Positions 23,995-31,788 of a stretch of 32,984 nt of DNA are shown one piece after another. The stretch's first letter is position 1. The number at the start of each line of letters is the position of its first letter. The notes beneath the pieces are model-generated. The model was not told the origin of the DNA. It searched no databases and worked only from the letters and a program-made list of their open reading frames with translations. Both the position numbers and the translations under genes were made by a program. The stretch is from Paenibacillus lignilyticus (GTDB lineage: Bacteria; Bacillota; Bacilli; Paenibacillales; Paenibacillaceae): the NCBI RefSeq assembly GCF_017942085.1, contig NZ_JAGKSP010000038.1, positions 1 through 32,984 of the forward strand, written 5' to 3'.

Positions 23995-26900
23995 TTAACG
24001 CTTTCTGAGAATTCTTCTGCGCAGGATGACATTCGTGCCGATTAATGCAGCAAGCGCCACTCCAAAGACGACCAATCCGAGTTGAGCAATTTGCCTGTCG
24101 TTAAGGTCACCGGTCTTCGGCGTGCCGTTGTTGTCCGTTTGGACCTTGTGACCCGTCTTGGCGCCATTGCCGGTAACAATAGTACTGCCAACAGTCGATC
24201 CATCATTCGATTTGTCGACGGCGCCGGCGGAGCTGCCCCCATTACTGCTCCCCGGCTGTTGGCCTCCTCCTTTATCTTTCCCGCCGGTGTTACCGTCCTC
24301 GCCGCCCATCGTCGGCTGCTTCGGCTCTTTCGCCTCATAGAGGTTCACGAAGAGCGCACTCTTGCTTTCGGACGAGTTAAAGACGCCGGATGCACCCGTG
24401 CTGGTCGTCTTGTACCCCTCCGCGGAGTAATCTCCTTCGCTGACCTTATAGCTTGTTCCGAGTGGCAAGCCGGTAATCGTGATCGTCTCTCCGTGCGCGA
24501 GTGCCACCGTCCCCCCGCTCTTAATCGTTCCGCTGCCGCCGCTGCCCGAATACGCGTACGTACCCCAAGCACCGTCCAGAACGACCGAGAAGCTGAACTT
24601 CTTCGTCAGATCGGTGACTGGACCATTCACCGTCTTGCTGATCGTCAGACTGCCCTCGCTCGGCGCGTACCATTCGTTCTTTGTGTTGACAAATGCGGCG
24701 GTTTGCTCTTGCGCGCCTACTATTACACCGGTGTCGTCCGTCTTAGTCGTGACGTAGCCGTCCGCGGCATAGCTGGATTCTATGACCGTATACGTTGTGC
24801 CTTTAGGCAACCCAGCGATCGTAATGCTTTGACCGTCAGCGAGTTCAACCCGATCACCACTCGTAATCGTGCCATTTGCAGCGCCTCCTGCTCCGGTGTA
24901 ACTGAATACGCCATCTGCGCTCAAGTTCACCGTGAAATCGAACGTCCTAGCTTTATTGCCCGCGTTGCCTCTTACAGACTTGCCAATCTTCAGGCTGCCG
25001 AACCAGTCGTCTCTAGCGTTAACGAACTGGGCGGATTGGAAGTCGTCTGTCACAATTGTCCCTGTGTCGCCCGTCTTAGACGTTGCATAACCGCTCCCAG
25101 CGTAGTCGTCCTCGGCTACGTTATACGTGGTGCCAGCTGGCAGACCTACGATCGTAATGCTCTGTCCGCCGGCGAGAGATATCGTATCCCCGCTCGTAAT
25201 CGTGCCGTTGGCCGCGCCGCCGGTGCCGGTGTAGTTATATACCCCAGCCGCGCTAAAGGTGACGGAAAAATCGAATGATTGGGACTGATCTCCGTCATTG
25301 CCCGTTACCGTCTTGCTAATGATCAGATTACCGGGCTTGTCCTTGGTGTTCAAGAATGCCGCGGTTTCCGTCTCGTCGACCACAATTTCGCCCGTTGCGC
25401 CGAGACTTGTCGTCTTGTATCCCTCATTGGCATAGTCCGTTTCCGTCACCTTATACTGCGCGTCCGCGGGCAAACCCGCGATGATGATACTCTGCCCGTG
25501 AGCGAGCGAGATCGTGCCGCCGCTCGCGATCGCACCGCTCGCTGCGCCCCCGGTGCCGGTGTAGTTGTAGACGTCCGGCGCATTGATGAAGGTTACGGTG
25601 AAATCGAACTTCTTCGTGAGATCGCCGTCATTCCCGGCAACGGTCTTGGAAAAGACGAGTTTGCCCGTTGTGTTCTTCAAATAATTCGCTACCGCCAGCT
25701 TATTGGCGTCCGCTCCCGTCTTTCCGTCTATAGAGGTCACGACAGTCGGGCCGGAGGTGTCGACGCTTACCGTATGATCGATGCCTTCCAGAGCATAGCC
25801 GCCGGCTGGAGCGACTGTCTCACGGAGCACATAAGTACCTGCAGGAATAGCTTTCATCCTCAGCTTGCCGTCGGTGGCGCTGATAGCCCTGCGAATGATC
25901 GTGCTGCCGTCCTGTGCAAAAAGAGTGAACTCCGCTCCCGCAAGTGGCGTCGCCTTAGATCCGTTCGTCTTCGCCACTTCCAGCCAGCCGCCTCGCAGCA
26001 GCGTCGCCGAGCTGTCCGCGCTGCTGATCGCATACTGAATCTCTTGTTTGGACGCATTGGCGTCGCCTTGAGAGAGTATCGCATAGTTAACGATCGTTCC
26101 GATTTCGCCGGTAATGTCCGTCAAGTAGGTCAGTCGGTAAGCCTTGCCGTAGTCCGGAATATTGAAAGTCAATTCACGCGTTTCATTGTCGTAGATTAGG
26201 TTGCCGCCCGGCGTAAGCGTGACGGCAGCTCCATCCGCCAGCGCCCCATCCGGCTTCAGCGTCAGTTCCGTAGCGGTCAAATAGCTGACGCCGTGACCGT
26301 CGTCCAATAGCAGCTTGCCTGTTGAATCCGTGCGCAAGTCCAAACCGAGCGGCAACGTATCGACGATCGTCTGGCCGCTTGTCCCTAACTGATTCGGGTT
26401 GTATACGATGGTCCAGATCAGCGTTCCATTCGCTGGCAGCGTATGGGACTTGTGCAAAATCTCGCTACGAATGTACACTTGCTGCGATTTGGAAGTTCCC
26501 GCGGTCCAATTCGCAGTTTTCAAATTCAAGTTGTTGGTAATTGTCGAAGTTTCGTTGCTGTCGAAGTAACCGGCAAGCTTAGCGTCCGTGGGCTTAGCCT
26601 TTACCAGAATGACGTATGGCTTGTCCAACTGGGCGAATGTGAAGACCGCCTGACCCTCAGTATCGAAGTTCGACGTCAGTCCGGTTACGCTCGCTTCCGG
26701 GGTCGGCGTCGTGCTTGTCGCATTCACGGAAGACCCGGAGCCTGCCGTTCCCTCGAAGATCAAATACTTCTGACCTGGTACGATATCCTCGAACGCCCAG
26801 CCTGCCGGCAGCGTATCCGTCACCGTAGCTGTGCCAAGCGTGTCATTTGCCTCGTTGCTCGCCACATTCGCAGCGTTGAAATTCAATCCGTCCGCATTAA

Positions 26901-28896
26901 TGCTCAAGCGGAAGATAACCGACTTATCGTCATAGTCGAAACCTTCATTCGCGTTGGTCGTACGCTGCGTATTCACTCCCACAGCTGGAGCGGCCATCGC
27001 CTCGCGCTTCAATAGTTCCTTCGCCAGCGTGCGGCTCTGGTAGGTGACGTTGCCTGTGGCGTCCCTCAGCCGGCTCGTCCCATTAAGAAGCGAGGCGGTA
27101 TTGTTCACGCTCTTGTCGCTGTTGCCTGCGTATACGGTCGGGTCTACGATCGACGTCTCGAACGTTATTGTATTGACCGCAGTCGTCGATAATCCCGTTA
27201 CTTCGACTAGATCAGCGACTTGCTTCCCGTTCTTCATAATCGGAACCACGTTTAATGTCCCAGCGGAAGTCGTACCGCTACCCGCTATATACTGCAATCC
27301 CGTCCGCTTCGTCACGTTCGCCTCGGAGATGCCTGCCGGCCAACCCGTCGCTCCGGATAGATTCGTGCTGCTGTCGTAGACGAGCAAGTCATACACCCTC
27401 ATATCGGCGATAGGCTGATTCTTGGCATCGGCCTTGATCGTCCACGTAATCTCACGATTAGGTTTATCCAGCACGCCCGACTTCGTAAGCGCGTCATACC
27501 CGATACCGACGCCGACGTTGCCCGTGCTCATCGTCGCGCCGCTCGGCATACCGGCCCAGTCTAGCGTCGCAGCGTTATTGAAGATCCTCTTGCCTACGGT
27601 AATATCGGTGCCGTTATCATGCACCTTGCTCGAAATCACGAGCCGAACCATCGTGTTGGTCGTTCCCAAGCGGATATATTTGCCGTCTGTCGGCGCGTCG
27701 GTGATGCTGGCGCCGTCACTCGTCCAGGTCGTACCGTCTGTGGAAATCTGCCATTGCGCCGAGACGAAATCCAAGCCCGTCGGCAAAACGTCCGTAAGGG
27801 TTAGCTCATCCAGTGCCGCTTGCGACTTGTTGGCCGTAATCGTCCATGTAATGTACTGATCGTCGGGATCATAAGTAGGATCGCCGTTCGGATTGGCATG
27901 CTCGGCCGCCCCCGTCTTCCCGATCCATGTCGGCGTCGTATACGAGACCGTGCCTGTACCGCTCTTCACCGGCGCATTGTCCTTCAACAGATTGACGGTA
28001 TTGCTGACCGACTTCGCCTCATGATTCCTGTAATAGCTATCGTCCGGAATCGCGGTGTCGAACGTAACGGTGCGTACGCCGGCCGCATCATCCAGCGTAT
28101 ACGACAATACACTGCCCGTCTGCACGGGGGTCGCAGCGACGCCATCGACTTGGAAGGTGTTCGCCACGTATGCGCCCACGCCGCTCAAATCGTCGCTGAA
28201 CACATACCCGTCCAGACTAACTGCGGTTGCTCCCTTCGTCCCGGACAACTGTACCGTCCAATGGATGACCTTGCCGGTCAGATCCGAAGTCCCCGACTTT
28301 ACCACGTTGTACATGATCGGTTGGGGCGGCACCACGACGGTGTAAGTCTTGCCCAGAATCATTACTTGGTGGTTGCCTTCTTCCCCGGCGGCGCCTGAGC
28401 TGTCGTATTTCAACCCTACGTTGAATTTTCCTTGGACGCCATAATAGCCGCTTGTTTCATCGAATACGTCCGCATCTCCGTCGAACACCGTATCGGCCGC
28501 TATCGTGTTGATTCCGGTCGTGTTTAACGTCGTCGTTCCTACGAGCTTCCCGTTGAATTGAAGAGGCAGCGTTGTTCCCGATGTCAGGATGAATCCCTCG
28601 CTGAGCGGGAAGCTTGCCATATCGTGTTGATCCACGACCGTCGGCGGAGTCGGATCATCCCCAGCAACGGGAACGCCGAACGATACTTCGACGCTGAGAG
28701 CATCCCCATTTGCAAGATAGATCGTACCGTTTTCGGGAATAACGGTGTTTCCCTGCTTCACTATTGCCGTAAGCCCCGTCAGAGCGCCGGACTTGTCCGC
28801 GCCGCCCGCCGCCCACGCGTCCAGACCCCCGGACGGCGACACCGCCCCAATTACGATGGCTATCGTCAGCAACCACAAACCTACTTTAAACTTCAT
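23995..28896 (-). CDS. Giant sortase-anchored repeat surface protein
   Basis: A 1633-residue cell-wall protein. A signal peptide covers about residues 1-36 (ending near GGLDAWAA). Residues about 40-960 hold successive beta-rich adhesin/DUF11-like units with motifs such as ITWTITAN, LTDVLPTGLDF, VTDTLPAGWAF and IVDTLPLGLDL. A SpaA/Cna-B unit (about 967-1070; WLEVAKTNG, ETVAPAGGYAL) follows, then four tandem pilin-type repeats of about 112 residues starting near 1076, 1187, 1299 and 1412. Each of the four has a Lys in a KTV/KSV motif, a Glu in YxVxExxY and an Asn in FVN/FLN, the set used for internal isopeptide bonds. A Gly/Ser/Asn-rich wall spanner leads to the sorting signal TPKTGD, a membrane helix and RRRILRKR. 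ATG 28896 lies eight bases after AAGGAG. There are no cysteines. Confidence 0.9.
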   Translation of the reverse strand: MKFKVGLWLLTIAIVIGAVSPSGGLDAWAAGGADKSGALTGLTAIVKQGNTVIPENGTIYLANGDALSVEVSFGVPVAGDDPTPPTVVDQHDMASFPLSEGFILTSGTTLPLQFNGKLVGTTTLNTTGINTIAADTVFDGDADVFDETSGYYGVQGKFNVGLKYDSSGAAGEEGNHQVMILGKTYTVVVPPQPIMYNVVKSGTSDLTGKVIHWTVQLSGTKGATAVSLDGYVFSDDLSGVGAYVANTFQVDGVAATPVQTGSVLSYTLDDAAGVRTVTFDTAIPDDSYYRNHEAKSVSNTVNLLKDNAPVKSGTGTVSYTTPTWIGKTGAAEHANPNGDPTYDPDDQYITWTITANKSQAALDELTLTDVLPTGLDFVSAQWQISTDGTTWTSDGASITDAPTDGKYIRLGTTNTMVRLVISSKVHDNGTDITVGKRIFNNAATLDWAGMPSGATMSTGNVGVGIGYDALTKSGVLDKPNREITWTIKADAKNQPIADMRVYDLLVYDSSTNLSGATGWPAGISEANVTKRTGLQYIAGSGTTSAGTLNVVPIMKNGKQVADLVEVTGLSTTAVNTITFETSIVDPTVYAGNSDKSVNNTASLLNGTSRLRDATGNVTYQSRTLAKELLKREAMAAPAVGVNTQRTTNANEGFDYDDKSVIFRLSINADGLNFNAANVASNEANDTLGTATVTDTLPAGWAFEDIVPGQKYLIFEGTAGSGSSVNATSTTPTPEASVTGLTSNFDTEGQAVFTFAQLDKPYVILVKAKPTDAKLAGYFDSNETSTITNNLNLKTANWTAGTSKSQQVYIRSEILHKSHTLPANGTLIWTIVYNPNQLGTSGQTIVDTLPLGLDLRTDSTGKLLLDDGHGVSYLTATELTLKPDGALADGAAVTLTPGGNLIYDNETRELTFNIPDYGKAYRLTYLTDITGEIGTIVNYAILSQGDANASKQEIQYAISSADSSATLLRGGWLEVAKTNGSKATPLAGAEFTLFAQDGSTIIRRAISATDGKLRMKAIPAGTYVLRETVAPAGGYALEGIDHTVSVDTSGPTVVTSIDGKTGADANKLAVANYLKNTTGKLVFSKTVAGNDGDLTKKFDFTVTFINAPDVYNYTGTGGAASGAIASGGTISLAHGQSIIIAGLPADAQYKVTETDYANEGYKTTSLGATGEIVVDETETAAFLNTKDKPGNLIISKTVTGNDGDQSQSFDFSVTFSAAGVYNYTGTGGAANGTITSGDTISLAGGQSITIVGLPAGTTYNVAEDDYAGSGYATSKTGDTGTIVTDDFQSAQFVNARDDWFGSLKIGKSVRGNAGNKARTFDFTVNLSADGVFSYTGAGGAANGTITSGDRVELADGQSITIAGLPKGTTYTVIESSYAADGYVTTKTDDTGVIVGAQEQTAAFVNTKNEWYAPSEGSLTISKTVNGPVTDLTKKFSFSVVLDGAWGTYAYSGSGGSGTIKSGGTVALAHGETITITGLPLGTSYKVSEGDYSAEGYKTTSTGASGVFNSSESKSALFVNLYEAKEPKQPTMGGEDGNTGGKDKGGGQQPGSSNGGSSAGAVDKSNDGSTVGSTIVTGNGAKTGHKVQTDNNGTPKTGDLNDRQIAQLGLVVFGVALAALIGTNVILRRRILRKR

Positions 28897-28918
28897 GACA
28901 ACTTCTCCTTCCAAACAT

Positions 28919-29047
28919 TCAAATTAGAGACCATATTTTAGCGGACTGCTCCCTTGCCACCATCGTGTCTCGTTTTAATTTCAGATCGCGGTAATATCAA
29001 TGTGGTAAGCGCTGCTCCTGAATATAGAGTTCATCCGTCAAAGTCAC
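28919..29047 (-). pseudogene. Short ORF or gene relic upstream of the surface protein gene
   Basis: GTG 29047 is preceded by AAAAGGAG at six bases and encodes 16 residues (MTLTDELYIQEQRLPH), then a TGA at 28997-28999. The same frame continues for 25 sense codons (YYRDLKLKRDTMVAREQSAK and five more) to a second TGA at 28919. It could be a decayed gene with one nonsense change or a leader peptide before the surface-protein gene. No family is recognised. Confidence 0.4.
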
Positions 29048-29133
29048 AATTATCTCCTTTTATTCTAAAATCAAGGAGTAAATCCGCATGACTATATCTC
29101 TATTAACATACATGAACGATATATGATTTAAAT

Positions 29134-29187
29134 GAGTATGATCAATCTAGAAATTGTTGACACTGTGTAAGGTTTTACTTAACTACT
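29134..29187. repeat. 54-bp intergenic block, copy 2
   Basis: It runs from GAGTATGATCAATCTAGA to CTTAACTACT and is about 87% identical to the LysR/chemoreceptor control region at 20182-20235, but no LysR gene follows it. In this copy TTGACA is present where copy 1 has TTAACA. Confidence 0.75.
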
Positions 29188-29409
29188 AGGCGTTGTGAGC
29201 AGAAATAAACGAAACTTTCATTACCAAGTCAGTGCGTTCCCTGTCAAAAACATTCCACACTCAGCAAAAAAGACTTGATTCCTCAATCCTTTAGAATGAA
29301 CTACTTATGGCTGTAAACAGTCACTACCATATCCCGACTAGCAGCACAGGCTCTGCAAAAGTACGTTGTTCTCCCGAACCTTCGCCATCCGAAATGATTC
29401 CTTCATAAC
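29188..29409. other. AT-rich non-coding stretch
   Basis: About 220 bp between the 54-bp block and the terminator at 29410. I see no ORF, RNA gene or strong promoter in it. Confidence 0.45.
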
Positions 29410-29434
29410 AGAAAAAAAGCTCCAAATGGAGCTT
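29410..29434 (-). terminator. Orphan terminator between the tmRNA fragment and the surface-protein region
   Basis: AAGCTCC (29417-29423), loop AAAT, GGAGCTT (29428-29434); the minus strand then reads TTTTTTTC. It has the form of a strong intrinsic terminator but no gene ends just before it, so it may be a back-up for tmRNA/PIN read-through or a leftover from a lost gene. Confidence 0.7.
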
Positions 29435-29550
29435 CAAATAACAATTTTATGAAAACTACAGTAACGCCTCTACCCCCAAAATAGAAACAAAAGCAACTCA
29501 AGGCTTTACAACCGCAACGTATACCCTCTTCACATCTATGAAACGCAAAA

Positions 29551-29570
29551 AGACACCCATTAAGGTGTCT
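29551..29570 (-). terminator. Terminator copy behind the tmRNA fragment
   Basis: AGACACC (29551-29557) and GGTGTCT (29564-29570) with a TTTT tract on the minus strand. It is the displaced twin of the ssrA terminator and is the first terminator after the PIN gene. Confidence 0.8.
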
Positions 29571-29583
29571 CTTCACATAAATT

Positions 29584-29680
29584 TGGTGGAGGCGAGGGGA
29601 TTTGAACCCCTGTCCGAAGACAACGCCACACAGGCTTCTACGGGTGTAGTCACAGTTTTGATGTCACCCGAGCAGCGCCC
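29584..29680 (-). pseudogene. tmRNA 3' fragment (97 nt)
   Basis: It is identical to the last 97 nt of the intact tmRNA (31203-31299), including the T-arm (GTTCAAATCCCC), the acceptor 3' strand and the encoded CCA. It lacks the 5' acceptor strand, tag reading frame and most pseudoknots, so it cannot work as tmRNA. It begins four bases after the PIN stop codon. Confidence 0.93.
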
Positions 29681-29684
29681 ATTA

Positions 29685-30290
29685 TTATAATCTTGAATGA
29701 ATATAGCCCAATGCGCTACGGAAATTGGAAAAGAACTTACAATGAAATGACTGAAGTTCCTCCACAATCTCCTCCTGATCAAAGTCTTTCCAATTACGGC
29801 TCACAAAGACTTTCGCTTCATCACCAGTTTGTTGCTTCACATTTGTGATAATTGATGAGTAGATAATTGCATCTGGAGGAGATAATCCCAACTCTTCTTG
29901 GTACCGAATAGAGTCATCAAAAATCGATGACGAAACATCAATGGTTATTCCAATTTTCAACAATCGACTCAATGTTTTCTCCAACATATCCATCTCTTTA
30001 ATCTCAACATCAATAATGGTTTTTGTTAGTGGTTGAAATACTGAAACGAGTTCTTGATTATACATTGACCTTTGCAATTGCTCTAATTCCCTATTTAATG
30101 ATTGTTGAATACTTTTCCGTTGCTTTCCTCTACCTTGAATTGTCCAAAATGGTTCCATAATAGAGAAAGATGGGAGGAGCAATTTGATTTTTCTCTCCTC
30201 TGCAAGACCTAAAATCTGCTCTGCTGATGTCGATTCTTCTTGCGCAAGAACTAGCTCAAGTATAAAGTTCGATTCTACATATACAATCAT
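29685..30290 (-). CDS. PIN-domain nuclease-like protein
   Basis: A 201-residue protein whose start (MIVYVESNFILELVLAQEE) is that of a PIN-domain RNase, with Glu6 in place of the more common Asp. Other likely acidic active-site residues are Glu12, Glu46 (SIMEPFW), Asp140 (LSPPDAIIYSSI) and Asp169 in SRNWKDFD, so the site looks complete. Residues about 55-110 form a long helical, probably coiled insert, which makes it longer than VapC toxins (about 130). ATG 30290 overlaps the stop of the upstream nuclease-like gene (ATGA), giving coupled translation. The stop lies four bases from the tmRNA 3' fragment. It probably cleaves RNA; the target is unknown, and the gene is AT-rich like the rest of the insert. 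Confidence 0.8.
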   Translation of the reverse strand: MIVYVESNFILELVLAQEESTSAEQILGLAEERKIKLLLPSFSIMEPFWTIQGRGKQRKSIQQSLNRELEQLQRSMYNQELVSVFQPLTKTIIDVEIKEMDMLEKTLSRLLKIGITIDVSSSIFDDSIRYQEELGLSPPDAIIYSSIITNVKQQTGDEAKVFVSRNWKDFDQEEIVEELQSFHCKFFSNFRSALGYIHSRL

Positions 30291-30742
30291 GACTGTACCT
30301 CTGAAATAACCGTTGCACCATGAATTGTATCAATAAAACCACCTGCTACTAATTTTTGTTCAGGCTCACTTAAAAAACTATGATTATCTTTTGTTCTCAC
30401 CAAATCATTTATCCACTGGGCTACAATTAACTCTAATTCGTTTTCCCTGAGTCGATTCTCAAATGTATTAAGCTGCTTGTAATAACGGCTAACAATATCT
30501 TGCATTGAAAAACTAATTAGAGGATTATCTAACAGCTGAAGAGATTTTTCATTATCCCACACGTAGCCATACTCCTGAGAAACTAACACAAAATATTTTG
30601 ATTTCAATCCCTGATGAGCCATAATATTTCTTCTCACCTTTTTAGCATCGTCTATGTTAAGGTTCTTACGATTCTTCACTTCAATCACAGCAATTGTTCT
30701 ATCCTCATTCTTAATTAAAAAATCAAAAGTTTTTGATCCCAT
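30287..30742 (-). CDS. PD-(D/E)XK-like nuclease domain protein
   Basis: A 151-residue protein. The first 25 residues carry FDFLIKNEDRTIAVIEVKNR, a pattern of the restriction-endonuclease fold: Asp7, then Glu21-x-Lys23 at the end of a beta strand. A strand such as SKYFVLVSQEYGYVW follows, and the C-terminal half is helical and unrecognised. I chose ATG 30742 because a consensus -10 (TATAAT, 30777-30782) leaves a leader of about 28 nt; the frame is open 38 codons further but crosses that promoter and does not look like protein. It could be a nuclease partner of the PIN protein, with which it is coupled. The fold call rests on a short motif. Confidence 0.7.
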   Translation of the reverse strand: MGSKTFDFLIKNEDRTIAVIEVKNRKNLNIDDAKKVRRNIMAHQGLKSKYFVLVSQEYGYVWDNEKSLQLLDNPLISFSMQDIVSRYYKQLNTFENRLRENELELIVAQWINDLVRTKDNHSFLSEPEQKLVAGGFIDTIHGATVISEVQS

Positions 30743-31119
30743 TTTCCCACCACCCCTATGGTACTTTATCAATACAATTATACACGAGATTGTTTCAACA
30801 CAGAAATTCTTGCGGTTTAAATTCAGTACTCCAGCGAGATAGAGCTCACTCGTCAAACAGCTTTCTTCCTTTGAAGGAAATAATGTAGTCCCAATTATTC
30901 AACATTGCCTACCACTTCCTTCGAGCTACCATTCACCTTTTTAGAATGATAGACGGCACAAACCCTCAATTGCTTAATCAAACGCTAGGCAAATACATAT
31001 CCAGAGTGCTTGTACAGCGAGAATAAAAACATCTTTTGTTATTCTAGTTACGAAATCAATGTTAAGATATTCACTTATTCATTGCGGCGGCGGGATAACT
31101 AAAATGCAGTCATATCATA
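30743..31119. other. Upstream region of the nuclease pair
   Basis: About 375 bp of AT-rich DNA without a supportable gene. It holds the promoter at 30777-30782 and an inverted repeat AGAATAA/TTATTCT (31020-31045) that could be a terminator-like hairpin. The unread part may contain the former element end. Confidence 0.5.
30777..30782 (-). promoter_or_regulatory. -10 box of the nuclease-PIN operon
   Basis: The minus strand carries a consensus TATAAT about 35 bp before ATG 30742. The -35 at 17 bp (TTCTGT) is poor. Confidence 0.5.
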
Positions 31120-31299
31120 GCTTTCTAACCGCAACGTATACCCTCTTCACATCTATGAAACGCAAAAAGACACCCCCATTAAGGTGTCTCTTCACATAAA
31201 TTTGGTGGAGGCGAGGGGATTTGAACCCCTGTCCGAAGACAACGCCACACAGGCTTCTACGGGTGTAGTCACAGTTTTGATGTCACCCGAGCAGCGCCC
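31120..31299. repeat. Direct repeat 2: tmRNA 3' end plus terminator, in the intact gene
   Basis: 180 bp; partner of 29503-29680. Here it is contiguous with the rest of the tmRNA gene. Confidence 0.93.
31168..31189 (-). terminator. tmRNA terminator
   Basis: AGACACC (31168-31174) and GGTGTCT (31183-31189) with a TTTTT tract on the minus strand, 14 bp after the CCA end. The loop side has two more C than the copy at 29551. Confidence 0.8.
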
Positions 31300-31568
31300 C
31301 GTAACCGGCTCTGCGTTGGGTCAGCCTGATTATCTTCTTCCGTCGACCCCAGGCGGAGACCGAAGCGGCGTATCCCACTATATGTGAGCCCCTATCCCAG
31401 TCACATGGGCGATGCTGAGGAGGAGCACGCTAACAGGTTATTAAGCTGCTAAAGCGTAGTTGTTTTGTGATTTGCCGTTTAATAGGCTTTAGCGTTGATG
31501 AAGTGGACGCGTCCCCACTACCCGCAACCCATGCTCGAACTATCCCCGTCGAATCCATAAACGCCCCC
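31203..31568 (-). ncRNA. ssrA: tmRNA (SsrA)
   Basis: The 5' end GGGGGCG (31562-31568) pairs with CGCCTCC before ACCA at the 3' end (CCA at 31203-31205), giving 366 nt. The tRNA-like T-arm (GTTCAAATCCCC) and the opening TTTATGGATTCGACGGGGAT are typical. The tag frame starts at a GGC resume codon and reads GKSQNNYALAA followed by TAATAA, so the tag added to stalled proteins is (A)GKSQNNYALAA, as in other Bacillales. With SmpB, encoded just upstream, it rescues stalled ribosomes. Its 3' 97 nt are duplicated at 29584-29680. Confidence 0.97.
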
Positions 31569-31697
31569 AATGTCGCATAAACGGCTCCATACGTTCCGTT
31601 TAGCAGGTAAGACGCTCTGTCGACTGGTCCCGCCTAACGTTCGGGCAGGCTCAACGTACTTGAGCATGTAAAACGATACTTCGTTCGTTGCTTACTT

Positions 31698-31725
31698 AGT
31701 ATAACACAGGTGCCGACTTCGTGAA
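31698..31725 (-). promoter_or_regulatory. Promoter of ssrA
   Basis: On the minus strand, -35 TTCACG (31720-31725), 16-bp spacer, -10 TATACT (31698-31703). It would give a precursor with a leader of about 120 nt before the mature tmRNA 5' end. The leader contains a CCTGCC/GGCGGG hairpin. Confidence 0.6.
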
Positions 31726-31788
31726 GGCATGTCTTGCTGGAAGAGTTGGCGACGTTCAACCATTGCATCCAGTCAGCCATCCGAGCAC

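Larger units (their letters stand above)
29503..29680. repeat. Direct repeat 1: tmRNA 3' end plus terminator, displaced copy
   Basis: 178 bp matching 31120-31299 except for two substitutions near the left end and two missing C in the terminator loop region. It covers the last 97 nt of tmRNA (29584-29680), the terminator (29551-29570) and about 48 bp beyond. Confidence 0.93.
29503..31299. mobile_element. Putative mini-island at the ssrA 3' end
   Basis: An AT-rich insert (29681-31119) with two coupled nuclease-like genes lies between direct repeats made of the tmRNA 3' end and its terminator. The arrangement, an intact tmRNA gene at one side and a displaced 3' fragment at the other, is what site-specific integration into ssrA leaves behind. 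No integrase gene is present, so the element would be a remnant, be mobilised in trans, or have arisen by another duplication event. The repeats are longer than usual attachment cores. Confidence 0.6.

Noticed and set aside
24320..25670. CRISPR-like regular repeats
   Set aside because: The spacing of about 335 bp reflects protein domain repeats that are diverged and in frame.
24082..26199. Long plus-strand ORFs (up to about 400 codons) opposite the giant surface gene
   Set aside because: They are antisense shadows of a GC-rich repeated gene; the minus-strand protein has a signal peptide, repeats and a sorting signal.
30743..30856. N-terminal extension of the PD-(D/E)XK-like protein
   Set aside because: It crosses a consensus -10 box, and the translated segment has no domain-like features.
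31184..31387. ORF of 67 codons over the tmRNA 3' part, and a similar one at 29573-29782
   Set aside because: Both read through tmRNA sequence and its copy and have no protein features.
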